Below are positions 43,445-54,964 of a stretch of 64,000 bases of DNA, one piece after another. The notes below the pieces were generated by a model. It was not told the DNA's origin, ran no database searches, and saw only the letters and a list, made by a program, of their open reading frames with translations. This DNA is from Gonocerus acuteangulatus (lineage: Eukaryota; Arthropoda; Insecta; Hemiptera; Coreidae): assembly GCA_946811695.1 (NCBI GenBank), contig OX328128.1, forward strand, positions 26,196,701-26,260,700, read 5' to 3'. Numbering within the stretch: the stretch's first letter is position 1; each line of letters opens with the position of its first letter. A program made the translations under genes and the position numbers.

Positions 43445-45390
43445 ATCAATAATAATAACCCCATCACAAACTAATTAATGAATATCCTTCTAACTTATAT
43501 TACTTACATCAATTGCTGTTTTCTCCTTGAATATTCTTATAACTATACAATATGGTGTAGACATTTTTGATATCCAATAATCAGATAACAATCATTATAA
43601 TCACTTTCATAAAATGGTAACGTTTTACCACAAAAAGTACAATATACTCAATCCCAACTAAGCAGGAGGTGTTCTTCTCTAATTAAGATGAATCTGACGT
43701 TTAAAAACATCAAAATGTGAGTAACACCATTCTGGCATTAATAACATCAAGGATTGAAACGTCTAAAAAGAAAAAAAAATAATTAAAAAAAGTCTATTTC
43801 TGTGGGGGTGCACGATTGAGAAAACTTACATTTCAAAAATGAAAGTCAATATTACAAAGCAATTAAGCCATTTATCATTCTAGAACTTAATAACCCAAGC
43901 TTCGATGGTTCAAGAAATCTCACAAAAAAACCCAATATATTTAGCGAAAAGCGTCTCTTATCATCAGCAATTACATAAAATGATAATTAACCATTTTTAG
44001 CACAAACACAATAACTTTTCCATAAATTTTGATTGACTTTTAAATGCCATTTAATTTTGAAGAACTAGGTCACTTCGTTAGTAATAATAAAAAAATTAGA
44101 ATAAAAAGAACATTAAAGGCTCGTCATGAAAAAATGTAAATATTCCCGAAGTCGAAATAGTTAATGGATTTTGTAACAACAATTCATATTTAATTATTTA
44201 CAAAGAAAAATTAACAAAACAATATTGAAATGAGAAACAGAGCTGTAGAAATGACAATAGATTTATCTGAATGCCTTTTTGTTTCTTTATTAATTTTTTA
44301 GAAGGTTAAAAACCTTTAAAAGCTGAATCCTGTATAAATAACCTCTTATGAAAATATTGGTTTTATCTGTGGCAAACATCCCTCAGGCTGGCTCTGTTCT
44401 AAGTCCTTAAATAATTCATGAGTTTTATTCAAGGAACTTTTTAAAATATCAATCTTAACAATTATAGTTTTGTAAAATAATATATCAATACTTTTGTAAG
44501 TGTAATTTTAATTATATTGTAGGTAAACCTGGACTGAAAAAAAATTTAATTTCAAAAATGTCAAAAATTGAGTAGTGCGATGAAATAAAAATTGTACTGT
44601 AGTGAGGACTATTAAAAAAAAAACAATAAAAAAAATACAATACTATAGATAATACAGAATCCCTAATTTTGATTTTGGATATAAACAAATTAAGCTGGAA
44701 TAAAAATTTGAAAGTAATGAAAACTATAAAAGCAAAACAGGGAAACATTACAAATATATGCATAACACAACAATAATCAACCTATTATCTTGGATCTTTT
44801 GAAAGGGGTGATGAATGTTGGAAAGAGCTAATGATTATGATGCATTTCAGCATCTATTTAAAAAAACAGATTAAAAATCGTTTTGCTTTGCCTTTCGCCA
44901 ACGGTTGTAGTTGCATTCATGAATGTTCTTCTGAATTTCAACAGATTTTCTTTCTACTTGCAAAGTATCAGTCAGTCAAAATCGCAGTTGATATATAACA
45001 TATAGAAGAAAATCTGTTGAAATTCAAAAGAACTTCATCAATTGTCATTCTTAACAATATATTATATTGTTACGAAACGTAAATGTAAACTTTTAATATT
45101 TTCCAACTTTATGTGAAGAACAGAATAAAATAAGTTAATAATTATCACACAATATAACAATAAATCACTAGAGATAAGCAAAATCCGTCTTGAATAAATC
45201 CTAATTGATGAGGGATTTAAAATTTATTTTAATGGAAAATATGCTGATATTTCTGTTTTTGTTTTTTGTTTTTTTGTAGTTTTAAGTTAGTTTGTCGAAT
45301 GTACCTTGATCATCTGTTTGTTTTTTGTTTTTTTATAAATCATTAAATCATCGACAAAATTATTGCTAAATTCAAAATAATTATTATCAT
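43445..45390. other. Unassigned AT-rich stretch
   Basis: No gene is supported. TTCTTCTGAATTTCAACAGA (44931) and its near complement at about 45010 form a small inverted pair of about 35 bp. Confidence 0.5.
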
Positions 45391-45394
45391 ATTA

Positions 45395-45850
45395 AGGTAA
45401 TAATAATAATAAATAAAGCCTTTATTGTAGGTAACATATGTACAAAATAATAATAATTAAATAAATAAGTAATTCTTCTTCTTACAAGTTTGTAATATAA
45501 ATTGTAAAAACAAATAAGCGTTTACTGGGCCCATCTCTGAGCAGAGGCCTCTCTCACAGGCTTTTCCATTTGGTTCTGTCTTGTGCAGACCAAAGTGAGC
45601 CACAAAACTTATCCATATCGTTCCTCCATCTCTGGTATGGTCTACCTCTTCTTCTTCTGCAGCCCAAAGGTATCCAGTCTGTAGCCCTTCTTACCCATCT
45701 TGTTTCTTCCATAAGTGCCAGATGTCCTGCCCATATCCATTTCTGCTTGAGTGCAGAAATGGACCAGTCTTTCCCCACCAGTCTTTCTACTGATTTTACT
45801 ATTTCTTATTTTTTGACTCTTTCGGATTCCCAGCATACATCATATTAAGA
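45395..45850 (-). mobile_element. 5'-truncated LINE 3' end with (TTA)n tail
   Basis: The minus strand carries a LINE ORF C-terminus and ends in AATAAAGGCTTTATTTATTA plus TTA units (45400-45420), a simple-repeat tail. The upstream break is near 45850, where similarity to element protein stops. Confidence 0.78.
45519..45848 (-). pseudogene. LINE ORF C-terminus (WAGHLA / RRRRGRP type)
   Basis: MLGIRKSQKIRNSKISRKTG is followed, after a one-frame shift, by LKQKWIWAGHLALMEETRW, RRATDWIPLG and CRRRRGRPYQRWRNDM. Then come AQDRTKWKSL and a stop, with remnants of the usual terminal segment (ERPLLRDGPSK) beyond it. This block follows the reverse transcriptase in a widespread arthropod LINE group (RTE/CR1-like; clade not settled). 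The frameshift near 45780 and the early stop show decay. No reverse transcriptase remains. Confidence 0.8.
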
Positions 45851-45854
45851 TACC

Positions 45855-46405
45855 TACGTATGAATTATTCTGCTCGTATAAAGCTATTTCTTCCTAGTGT
45901 ATCCAAAGTCTTTCAGCCATTGATTTACTGACACCATAAGGGCAAGTAAGTGAGACACAATATGGCAGACTTAAAGTAAATCGATACTGGCTATCGATGA
46001 GGGAAGTTCACTGTATAATAGTGAATATAGGAAGGGTGCGAACCCAGAGGGCTGAGAGACGCCATCTCCCATCAACCCTTCACAAAACATACAGCTGTCC
46101 TTCACTGGATTTATTTATGTTAGCACTATCCCCGTCTATTAGCATCTATTCTACAAGAATCAAAAGCCGACAATTTATTAAAGGAATGCATAATAATCAG
46201 GAGAGTTGAGTGACTTAATTTTTAAAACTATAATCTAGAAAAATTAACTTGCAAGGCTGGGATTGAAACCCTGTTCTACGCTTGGGTGCGTTGGTAATTA
46301 TGCTACCGTGCATCATTTCAGAGCATAGAAAGGTAATTCCAATAAGGTACCCAAAGGTTCAAACTGATGGACTAGCCAGTCAAATTAATCTGAAATGTTA
46401 CTGCT
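45855..46405. other. Unassigned stretch
   Basis: Frames at 45997-46209 and 46282-46470 have no recognisable domain, and the second runs into the SINE. Confidence 0.4.
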
Positions 46406-46410
46406 ATATG

Positions 46411-46745
46411 GGGGGCGAGGTTAGCTCAGTGTTAGAGCACGGGACTAATATGCTGGAGGATCTGAGTTAAATCCCGAGCAATCACTAAAAATTTTTATCT
46501 TCTAGTGTCTTCGTTCATGGGTTGGATTCGGTCTCCCTGACCGTCCCTAGGCCATCCCAGCAGTTTAATTAAATTATTAATGGGCACCTTGGTGCTAATG
46601 ACCCTAGCAGTCGAAAGTAGCAAAGGAGAAAATCAGGCGGCCGGAGAATAGTACTGACCACAATATCTACCTAGTATGCCGTCATGAATCAGATACCCTC
46701 AAGGCCCTCGTGGCCTGTTACGGGACTGATTTTTTTTATTTTTAA
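46411..46745 (+). mobile_element. tRNA-derived SINE (family 1 relative), long copy
   Basis: GGGGGCGAGGTTAGCTCAGT and GTTAGAGCACGGGACTAATA make a clear tRNA-like head with an A box. GAGTTAAATCCCGAGC is a decayed B box. The middle, TTATCTTCTAGTGTCTTCGT, then GTCCCTAGGCC, is shared with 62868-63086. The tail, AAAATCAGGCGGCCGG, ACCACAATATCTACC, GAATCAGATACCC, GGGACTGATTTT, is shared with 58070-58225 and underlies the array at 24.9-25.5 kb. Different SINE heads thus share one central and tail module. The tRNA-like head is part of the SINE and not a separate gene. Confidence 0.8.
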
Positions 46746-46749
46746 TGCT

Positions 46750-47690
46750 TTATAAGGCTCAATATTGTTACCCTTTCAAGGATTTAACTTCTACTACTAG
46801 TACCTACATGCCAATAACGTTGCCTGACTTGTCAATTATTCAAACTTGAAAAAAAACCGACAATTTCCTAGTAGTTATAGAACTTAAAGAAGCCACCGAT
46901 TTACAATATTCGATACAATTCAAATTAAAAAAAGCATAGAGCCATAATGAATCATCTAGGCCTTTTAAATGTCACTTCAAAGCTTCCCCGCAAAGACAGA
47001 TTTTGGCTGGTTTTAACGAGTTTTAACAAAAGAAGGAACAATGGTTGCACCAAGCACCAATGTTCAAAGTAAATTCCATGTTGAATCAAAAACATCTTAG
47101 AAATCCGAATAAAAAACATTCATCGCCTACAATAAAACATGAAGAGGTTTGACTTTAGAATGTTGATCCTTGTTTTGATATTGTGGATTGTAGACTTAAT
47201 TTAAGCATTTTAGAAGATAGGTTAGGTTATTGTCTTCATAATATGGACATTAACAAGACATATCGCACTATTATTTCTACAGTGACACAACTCAAAATAA
47301 AACTGAAAATGTAGGTGCCTTAGGATTTAAACTCGGAAGGATGACACGAGTGCTCTGAAGTAGTACATACAGTTTTGATGGTTGATAAAGATAGGTCATA
47401 ACAATGACGGTGTGAATAAAACCGATTTTTGAAATACTTGTACGATATTTTAGTCGAAAATGATCCTGCCAGCCACCTTACCTAGCCTGTGGTTTTAGTG
47501 AATTTATCTCTGCTAGAAGAATATCATGAAGTATTGAGGACGGTTCTTTAGAAGGGTTCAAAATTTATTAATGAAAGACATGTTTAGTATGTATTTTGTT
47601 TCTTTGGAAAGGAGGGTCCATGTGATTTTGATTTCCAAGAGGGTCCAAATATTAGACCTTTTATACAGATGATGTACGACATCCCTCGCC
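46750..47690. other. Unassigned AT-rich stretch
   Basis: No gene or recognisable repeat. Confidence 0.45.
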
Positions 47691-48000
47691 GAGTAGAAGT
47701 CAAGAGTCCTCATGTTGGGAGATTCCCAGAACTGCTCTAAGACCTCAGACGGGCCCCTATGAGGAGTTTCCTACCTGCAAACACGACCCGACGGAGAGAG
47801 GGCGAAGTGCGAAGGAAGCGGTGAAGGGAACTATCGGGTGAAAGAACCAGACGATCGTCCTTGACGCCGTTAGGGTGGGGAACGCAGGGGGCGGATCCCC
47901 CTCCACTATCTACTCCCGGGGTAAAAACAATGATTCCGGTGGCTGACCCAAGGCAACCCGTTAGCACTAGTCCGTTATCATCGAGGATTGCTCTTCTTAC
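47690..48000. other. GC-rich island of unknown origin
   Basis: About 300 bp with far higher GC than its surroundings, for example GGGGGCGGATCCCCCTCC and GACGGAGAGAGGGCGAAGTG. Frames are open on the minus strand (47737-47967), but no domain is recognisable. Either a CpG-rich regulatory patch or a fragment of a GC-rich element. I cannot choose. Confidence 0.4.
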
Positions 48001-49680
48001 CCACTTAGCTTCCTAGATCACAACCAATTCTATCTACTGTAGTAAAGTTGTATGTGTGCTCTTCTTGCTTCCTCACAACAGCCTTTTTGGTCAGTTTCAA
48101 TATTCCTTTTGGCACCTTGTACAGATTTCTTGCGCCAAGTGTTATGTTCTAGAGCATGAATCCAGATATAAATTTTCATGCTTGCAAAAAAACCCATAAA
48201 CCTTTTCAAATCAGGATGTATAAGGCTTTCCAAATGTACGCCACAAATATTTAGGTTTCCATTCATTCTGCGTCACTCCTTGGTTCCCAGATTCAGTTGG
48301 TTGTTTTACCTAAGTCTACAAACACATAGGAGCGTCGAGACGAAGATCGAAGAGTATATAAAAAAAAAATCAGATATGTGACGTTAGAGGGAAGTAGACG
48401 GGACCAGCTGGCATAGGAAAGAGCATCGTACCGATTTTTAACTCGCTATGCTCTTCCTCTTTGCTGTCTCTACGCTTCACCCTGTTTTTAGGTTAAAAAA
48501 GCAGTCATGAAATGAAGAAATAAAGAAATTCAAATATATTGAGTTCTAGAACTCATCCATTTCCATCCACTCCACCATAACGTACTTCAAAATCAGATTG
48601 AAAATTCCATTTTGATGTTTTTTGTTTTTTTCTTTTGCATTCTGTAAAACCTCCATGCATCAGCAATTTTTCATTTCATTGCAACTTTTACACAACATCT
48701 TGTCACTTCTGCGAGGTCCCAGTTCTACGATTTTTCAAAGCGGCTGCTACATTTGTAAAAGTTGTGCATTTGCCCAAAATTTATCAAATTTATTAAAAGA
48801 AAATAACTTTGAAACGCAGTCATGTCCACCTCCTATGTAACTTTTGATTTGATTGGCAATTTATATACATTATTTCCCTTGTAACACACACTGGTTACAT
48901 TTCTTTTGCCTAGAATTATGTACAAGAACCAATTCAATTTCACTCTCATTTCTCCGAGCTCCAGGTGAAGAAACGCCGTCACGCACTTATAAAAACGCAA
49001 GAAACATCTACAACTCTTGTAAAATGAACCACATAAATTTCTGGATTTGTATAATCTGTCTTGCGGCACGGTCAGGAGGGTCCTAAAACAAAACCAATAC
49101 TATGTAAAAATCGAGGACAATATTCCATCCTCAATATTCTCTTTTGATATCCTATATTTCAGCAATTCTTCTTTGGATATCCAACCGTGGTGAGTCGAGT
49201 TGAAGACAGACCATTCATCGTGGGAAGAAAAGGCGGAAGAGAGTGAGAGAGAGATAATGCGTGTGAGAGGTATGATGGAGGGAGGGGGGAACTCGTGAGA
49301 AGGGCATTCGAGGGAAGAACAAAGAAGAAAGAGGGAGCAATTCTAAAGAACAGGGGATAGAGTTGAAGCACGCGTGGAAAGACATGAAACCAAACAAAAT
49401 ACTTGCCGAAAGTCACGTTTTGGACAATTAGACGGAAGTATGATATGTTTTTACACATTTTTCCAACAAGGCTGAGAATGGAAAGGAGATCCTACTGTTT
49501 GTTTAATTTCGGGTTTCTGCTCATTTAGGCATCCGTCGTAGCACGGTAAGTTAATTATCTAATGGAGCCAAGGGAGTTTTTTGTTTATAATCTTCCAGGG
49601 TGTATTTAGGCACGGGAAATCTAATCGCTTTAATTGCTTTTGAAAAAGTACAAAAACTAGACTTTTAGTTTAATTAAGCG
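48000..49680. other. Unassigned stretch
   Basis: No gene is supported. GA-rich sequence at 49200-49340 makes long minus-strand frames by composition alone. Confidence 0.45.
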
Positions 49681-49760
49681 GCGATCGTTGACCGTTGGGT
49701 TTGCGAAGGTAAATATTGCACGGATACGATCTTGGTATCTTAATAAAACCGTTTTTGTTT
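49681..49760 (+). mobile_element. Short Penelope-like start fragment
   Basis: GCGATCGTTGACCGTTGGGT, then GCGAAGGTAAA and TTGGTATCTTAATAAAA. This resembles the starts at 8236 and 30688 (which also has GGTATCTTAATATAA). Nothing else of the element is visible here. Confidence 0.45.
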
Positions 49761-49839
49761 TGTTTTTTTACAAAAAAATGCGTTTTAGTAAGATGCCAAG
49801 ATTGAGTTCTGACTATATATACATTCGAACTTTAGTTTC

Positions 49840-50160
49840 GGGTTCACAAAAATGTCGGATCGAGTTGAAACTTATTTCTCATCTTGCACATTCCATCAAA
49901 ACCGATATATACAAACATCACAGAAATTATGACTTTTGGTATATTTTCTAAAATATATCGGAAACTTTTGCGAAATCTTGGAAAGTAGATGGACGGCATT
50001 CGAAAGCCTAATAAATTACCAACTAAATTGGTTCTGGCAGAACTTTCTTTAGGCCAGCTCAATCGGGAAAAAAGATTCTTGAAGTTTCGGACGTTCCATT
50101 CAAAGACTTTCTTTTGAAAGCTTTCCAAATAGTAAGCATTAATTGGAAGCACGCTATGTG
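49840..50160 (-). repeat. GCGCGGTTCC repeat family, partial minus-strand copy
   Basis: The minus strand contains TTATTAGGCTTTCGAATGCC, TTTTAGAAAATATACCAAA and related words in the same order as the 26100-26860 copy. Non-coding. Confidence 0.6.
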
Positions 50161-50680
50161 ACGCAGTAAGAACGAGGCCTCCTTACTAAACACCGCAGTA
50201 TTTTAGTTGATTAAAACTTAAATCTAGGGGGATTCCAAAGGGTCAAAATAATGAGAGATCTAACTCAAAACTAACGAGGCAATCGTTAAAGCTGATGATT
50301 TGTGTATAGTATTCTTAGCCGGCTTCTGCGCGTCGGGTAGGAATTAGTTAAGGGAGCGTGTGAAGAAACAAGGATCCAATCAGAAAAAAAAGGCCGTGGA
50401 TCGGGCGGCACGGTCAGGAGGGGAGATGAGAGAGAAAGAGAGAGAGATCGGAGGAGAGATGCGCGCAGCAAATACTCCAACGAAGACTGGTTGGCGCAAG
50501 AAAGTGTGGCGGGCTGTAACCTACTTCGCGGAGACTTCAACGCCTAACAAATCATCGACTCCACCTCCCGCCTCTTTTCTCTGACGTGCGCGTCTCGCGC
50601 CAAATCTCAGGCATTCCTTATGCCGCCATTTCCTTCGAAATACTTAATTACACAGACACAAAAAATAAAAGAGATGCTCT
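50160..50680. other. Unassigned stretch with GA-rich segment
   Basis: GAGAGAGAAAGAGAGAGAGA-type sequence at about 50425-50450. Frames are a by-product. No gene is supported. Confidence 0.45.
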
Positions 50681-50684
50681 TTTC

Positions 50685-51177
50685 CAAAGACGCCATACAT
50701 ATATTCTTATGTATTTCGACACGCTGAATCCGAATCCGGAGTCCGTTTCACTCCATCACGTCAGGTTTAAGGGCATTTGAAGGTCCAATTTCGTATAAAG
50801 TCGTTAAAAAAAAAATAACCAGAGGTTGCATGGTATTGAGGGTCATCCGAGGACTTTTCCACCCCATCGGCGCAGAATCAGGGTCATTCCAAGGACAATT
50901 ATGTTCATTTTGCAAACAATAAGTCTGCAGTCAAAAATTCATATTTGCATAATAGTCATATTTGTGACCTTGTTTTAGCACGGATGGGGTGAAACAAACC
51001 TCGGATTCTAATTCATCGACCCGCCGTACCATGAAAGGTCTGCTTATTTCTTCATAAACGACTTCATACGAAAATTGACCTTCAAACCCTCTTAAACCTG
51101 ACGTGCTGGGGTGAAACGGACTCCGGATTCGGATTCAGCGTGTCGAAATACATAAGAATATATGTATGGTGTCTTTG
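50685..51177. mobile_element. Fold-back element with 119-bp arms
   Basis: The left arm (50685-50803) and the right arm (51059-51177) are reverse complements at about 110 of 119 positions. They include CATACATATATTCTTATGTA and GAATCCGAATCCGGAGTCCG. About 255 bp separate them, with CGAGGACTTTTCCACCCCAT near the left side. The sequence is non-coding. No target duplication was found, so the superfamily is undetermined. Confidence 0.75.
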
Positions 51178-51351
51178 TTTTAAACATGCCAGAATATCGT
51201 ACTTCTACTTATTTTGAAAAGATAAAAATCAATTTAGGAAAATTGTATATATCCATACCAAGAGGTTGCACGTAGGATTGTCCAAAATTGCAGAAGTTTC
51301 TTGTTCATTAATAGAACTGAGGCCATTCACTATTCACATTCAACTTCGTGA

Positions 51352-51575
51352 ATGTTGAACCTACAATGAAGCCTACAGAATGTTGAACCTACAATGAAGC
51401 CTACAGAATGTTGAACCTACAATGAAGCCTACAGAATGTTGAACCTGCAATGAAGCCTACAGAATGTTGAACCTACAATGAAGCCTACAGAATGTAGAAC
51501 CTACAATGAAGCCTACAGAATGTAGAACCTACAATGAAGCCTACAGAATGTTGAACCTACAATGAAGCCTACAGA
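51352..51575. repeat. 28-bp minisatellite, eight copies
   Basis: Eight units of exactly 28 bp (ATGTTGAACCTACAATGAAG plus CCTACAGA) run from 51352 to 51575. Only three or four substitutions occur across the whole array, so it is very young. Confidence 0.97.
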
Positions 51576-51699
51576 AATAAAAAAATGACAAATTGAAACT
51601 TTGTCATTTATGTGTATCTCCTTATAATGATTATCCCTGGTGAGATGTGGGAAGCTTGGAATGGAATAAATAATAAATTTAAACCTGAGTAGGAATAAT

Positions 51700-51748
51700 G
51701 GATCACCTGAGTAGGGTAATAATAAATTTTACCCTACTCAGGTGATCC
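51700..51748. repeat. Perfect 20-bp-arm hairpin
   Basis: GGATCACCTGAGTAGGGTAA at 51700-51719 pairs exactly with 51729-51748, with a 9-nt AT-rich loop. A partial third copy (ACCTGAGTAGGAATAATGGA) precedes it at 51682. Confidence 0.92.
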
Positions 51749-51749
51749 A

Positions 51750-54290
51750 ATCCCAATTTACGCCTGTATCTTGTTTAATGTTAAACAAGCAATTGAGTAT
51801 TTAATGGTTACTTTTCTACAGACTATGTTGCAATTAATTACTAGATTTAAGAAAATATACTTTTGTCTGTTGATAACATTTTTTTGTTGTAATACTTCCA
51901 AAATTCTTCCGTAATACTTGTTCTACTTCAAAAGTAATCACAATTTGTTCCCACGAACCAACTTATGGCTTATAAATAGGCGGAAAGCTTATAATTATTA
52001 CAAGGAGAATAAATTGTTTATGAAAAAAATACTTTTTTTCTTCGAATATGGTCGGCCATCAGAGATGGCTGTTATATTTATTCATTTAACTTAGATTTGT
52101 TGAATGTGGGACGTTTGCCTTAATTTTCTGCCAGTTGACCGAGTTCTGAACGAAGAACAATTATTGTTCAGAGACTTCTAAGAATTTTGTAAGCAAGGGT
52201 CCAAGGCCTGTTAAGCTTATTTTTCATTTAGTCTGAGTAGCTTTGGAAATCAACGCTCCTACCGCGCGGAGAAATCGCTGTTGAATTTAACATATAGGTA
52301 CGTAAACGTGGGGGTACGTTAATGAGACGTTTCTAAGAACTTCCTTGAACGTTGGGGTAAGAACAGTGCTGAAAAATGTGACAGTTGTTCACATTTCTTT
52401 GGTAAATATACCATTTATAATCGAGAATATTACCTACACCATTGAAAGTTCAACAATGTTTGTACCTGCCGGATCGTAGGAATGTATATCATGAACAATA
52501 AATCATGAAGAAACTGAAAACATTTTCCAGGAATGGAAGGCAAGCGAGTTATTTAAAGAAAAAAAAAATGTAAAGCAAATAAGTTGCTGATTAGAAGGAA
52601 GCGGAGGAGCGAATCCTGAACTCTGAACTTTGACCATCTCGGAGCATTGAAGAAACCGGTTCGAGAACCTTTTACCGGTTCGGTCACGGAACGGCCTGGA
52701 GTCAGATCGCATGTCCCTATGGCTCCCGGTTATTGAAGGCAGGTTTTATACTTGATGGTATGCTACAGTTGTGTCATTGATGGCGATTATGGTGGGTGGA
52801 GCTTCTCATATTGTGATACATATTATTTTTTATAGTGTTCTTGGAATGTTTGTATCTGTCAAGGTGGATGGAGGCGTGTTTTGGAACTGAAATCGGATAT
52901 CCGAAAGGTGGTAGGTCTCAGAATGTCTCTGGGGTGGCTATGTCTGACGTTTGATTGTTGGGAACAGGTTGTCTTTTGCTTGATTTGAGAGAAATTTGTT
53001 TTGGTCTCCCTATAAGTTTGATAGCGTGTCAGGAAGACGCCCCATGATATCAAATTATAGGATCTCATATTCTCTATTTGCCTCAGATGGTCCCTATCTT
53101 TAAATGTTGAAACTTATCCATTAAGCTAATGCTTCTTATCTATCAACGAAGATTCAAAAAAATAAATTATATATGTCTTGCTAGCTAGTAAAGCTGGAAC
53201 GAATTATTGGACATTTTAGAACTAAGACCTGTTTCTCATTTGTGACAATGTTCTATTTCATTTGATAAACTCGTATTTCTTCTGAGCAAAGTTCTAGTAG
53301 AATTTATTAGTTTTTTCGATATTAAAGGCATCCCTTTAGCTAATCCATAGATGATCGGTTCGTTTCTCACTATTTGATTGTTTTCCATTAAATCGACTGT
53401 ACTTATGCACTTATGCACGAACCTCCGAGCTCAAGAGAAGATGAAGGAGAAAGGTAAAAGATTGGGATAAGACGTCTTCATTTGAAAATTTCGGTTAGAG
53501 AAGTATCATAAAACAAATTCTGTCAAAGATGTCAAAAATTGAAAAGCCAATGTGATTTGAAGAGGGATCCACGATAGCAGGACCTCACTTGAATACACCG
53601 ACTCGCAGTAAAGATTTTAATTTCTAGCGTAGTCGGGGAGGGGGTGAAGTTGAAATCACGTTCGTCCAACCTCCATAGGCCCGATCAGCTTTTAATGGGT
53701 ATCAACATACTATCTACTTATTGGCCCGTAAAGTCAAGAATTAGGACATTTCTTTTCAAGTTTTTATAAAAATAGCAATTTTGGAAATGGATGGAAATAG
53801 ACAACATTTACAAACGCCCATATTTACAAACGCTTATTTTTCTAATACATTTAAAGAGTTAAAACGGATAAATTATTTACCAAGATTAAGGATTCTGATC
53901 TTTATCTTTTTAACTTCACAAATACATTGATCAAGGACTCTCAGACATTTTCCTAGCCGAAGGAAGATAATAAATAAGATAATTTTAAAGTATATCATAG
54001 CGTTTCGAAAGTAGAAAATGTTTATTTAACTGAAATAGCTTGGAAGAGGCTGGCTTTGAAGAAGTGTCAAGGATTTGTAAACAGATCTGAGCAACTCGTT
54101 ACAGCTCAAATATGGCGTTCTAGATGTAGGCAGAGGAAACTGGAGGTCTATTTGTGTTGCTGATGGAAAAATAAATTGTTATGATAATTCGAAAAAAAAT
54201 ATTGTAAACTATCTATATTCGTTCCCCAAGTTTAACTGATGGCTTTAGAATCTGGCCGGAACACCAGAGGTTCTTCAAGGATCTGCGGTA
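51750..54290. other. Unassigned AT-rich stretch
   Basis: No gene or clear repeat identified. Short minus-strand frames (52503-52712, 52859-53068, 53236-53418) carry no recognisable domain. Confidence 0.5.
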
Positions 54291-54294
54291 CTAA

Positions 54295-54662
54295 AGCAGG
54301 CCATTCACGTTCCGTTTTGTAGTCCGATTTAGTAGGACTACTAGTTGGATAGTGGACTCTACTCACGGTCCGACTTGCGATCCAACGTTAGTCGTTGTTG
54401 CACGTTGTTCACGAGCCGAAATCTGTATTGAGTGCAGACCGAAGATTCCTGAATGTCAAGCACTGACTGAGGTAAGTTGGACGACTTTGATCCGACTACC
54501 CCACTCACGCTCCAATTCCGTCGCCAGTCGGATGTCGGATCACTAAATGTTCCGACTTGTCCAACTAGACTTCCAACAAGCCCATTAACGATCCGACTTG
54601 TTGTCCAACTTCAGAAGTTGTACCACAAGTCATACTGCAAATCGGAACGTGAATGGCCTGCT
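54295..54662. mobile_element. Harbinger-type MITE
   Basis: AGCAGGCCATTCACGTTCCG at the left end and its exact complement at the right end make 20-bp terminal inverted repeats. Both ends are flanked by TAA (54292-54294, 54663-54665), the three-base duplication of PIF/Harbinger elements. The 368-bp interior has many GTCCGACTTG-like words in both orientations and no transposase. The plus-strand frames at 54352-54665 lie inside it. Confidence 0.85.
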
Positions 54663-54789
54663 TAAGACGATGCGTCAAAGTGTGCCATTTGAGCAGTAAA
54701 TTGCCGTGCATTTTAAAACTTAAAAATCGAATAAGGATATGCTCATGGTTACCCGTTCAGGTGATAAGAAGGCAAGGAATAGTTGGGAT

Positions 54790-54960
54790 TTACCTAAGAA
54801 AATCGTAAGGTTAGCGAAAAATCTATATTTAGAACATTTCAGCATGCTCTTTGGCAGCCTTCTTCAGCATTGAATGCCTAGGGGATAGAGGAAGACCAAA
54901 GATAGCATTTGGTAGATGTCTGCTATATTTGGTCTTCATCTCTTAGAAGACTAGATGTTT
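54790..54960 (-). mobile_element. Penelope-like terminal fragment (minus)
   Basis: A minus-strand copy with CCTAGGCATTCAATG, CTGAAGAAGGCTGCC and CTAAATATAGATTTTT. It belongs to the CCTAGGCAT subfamily. No coding is present. Confidence 0.5.
54832..54867 (-). ncRNA. Degenerate hammerhead-like motif (minus)
   Basis: CTGAAGA (54861-54867), AGGCTGCCAAAGAGCATGCT, GAAATGTTC. The C after GAAA is T, which removes the palindrome. Likely inactive. Confidence 0.35.
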
Positions 54961-54964
54961 ACGA

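Noticed and set aside
45570..45848. 92-codon plus-strand frame
   Set aside because: Antisense shadow of the LINE C-terminus at 45519-45848.
46411..46490. Functional tRNA gene
   Set aside because: The A box is good, but the B box is decayed, the arms do not close, and the sequence continues into a SINE body shared with other copies.
49159..49458. 99-codon minus-strand frame
   Set aside because: Composition effect of a GA-rich stretch; hydrophobic, serine-rich translation without a recognisable domain.
51352..51575. CRISPR-like array
   Set aside because: 28-bp units without spacers: a plain minisatellite.
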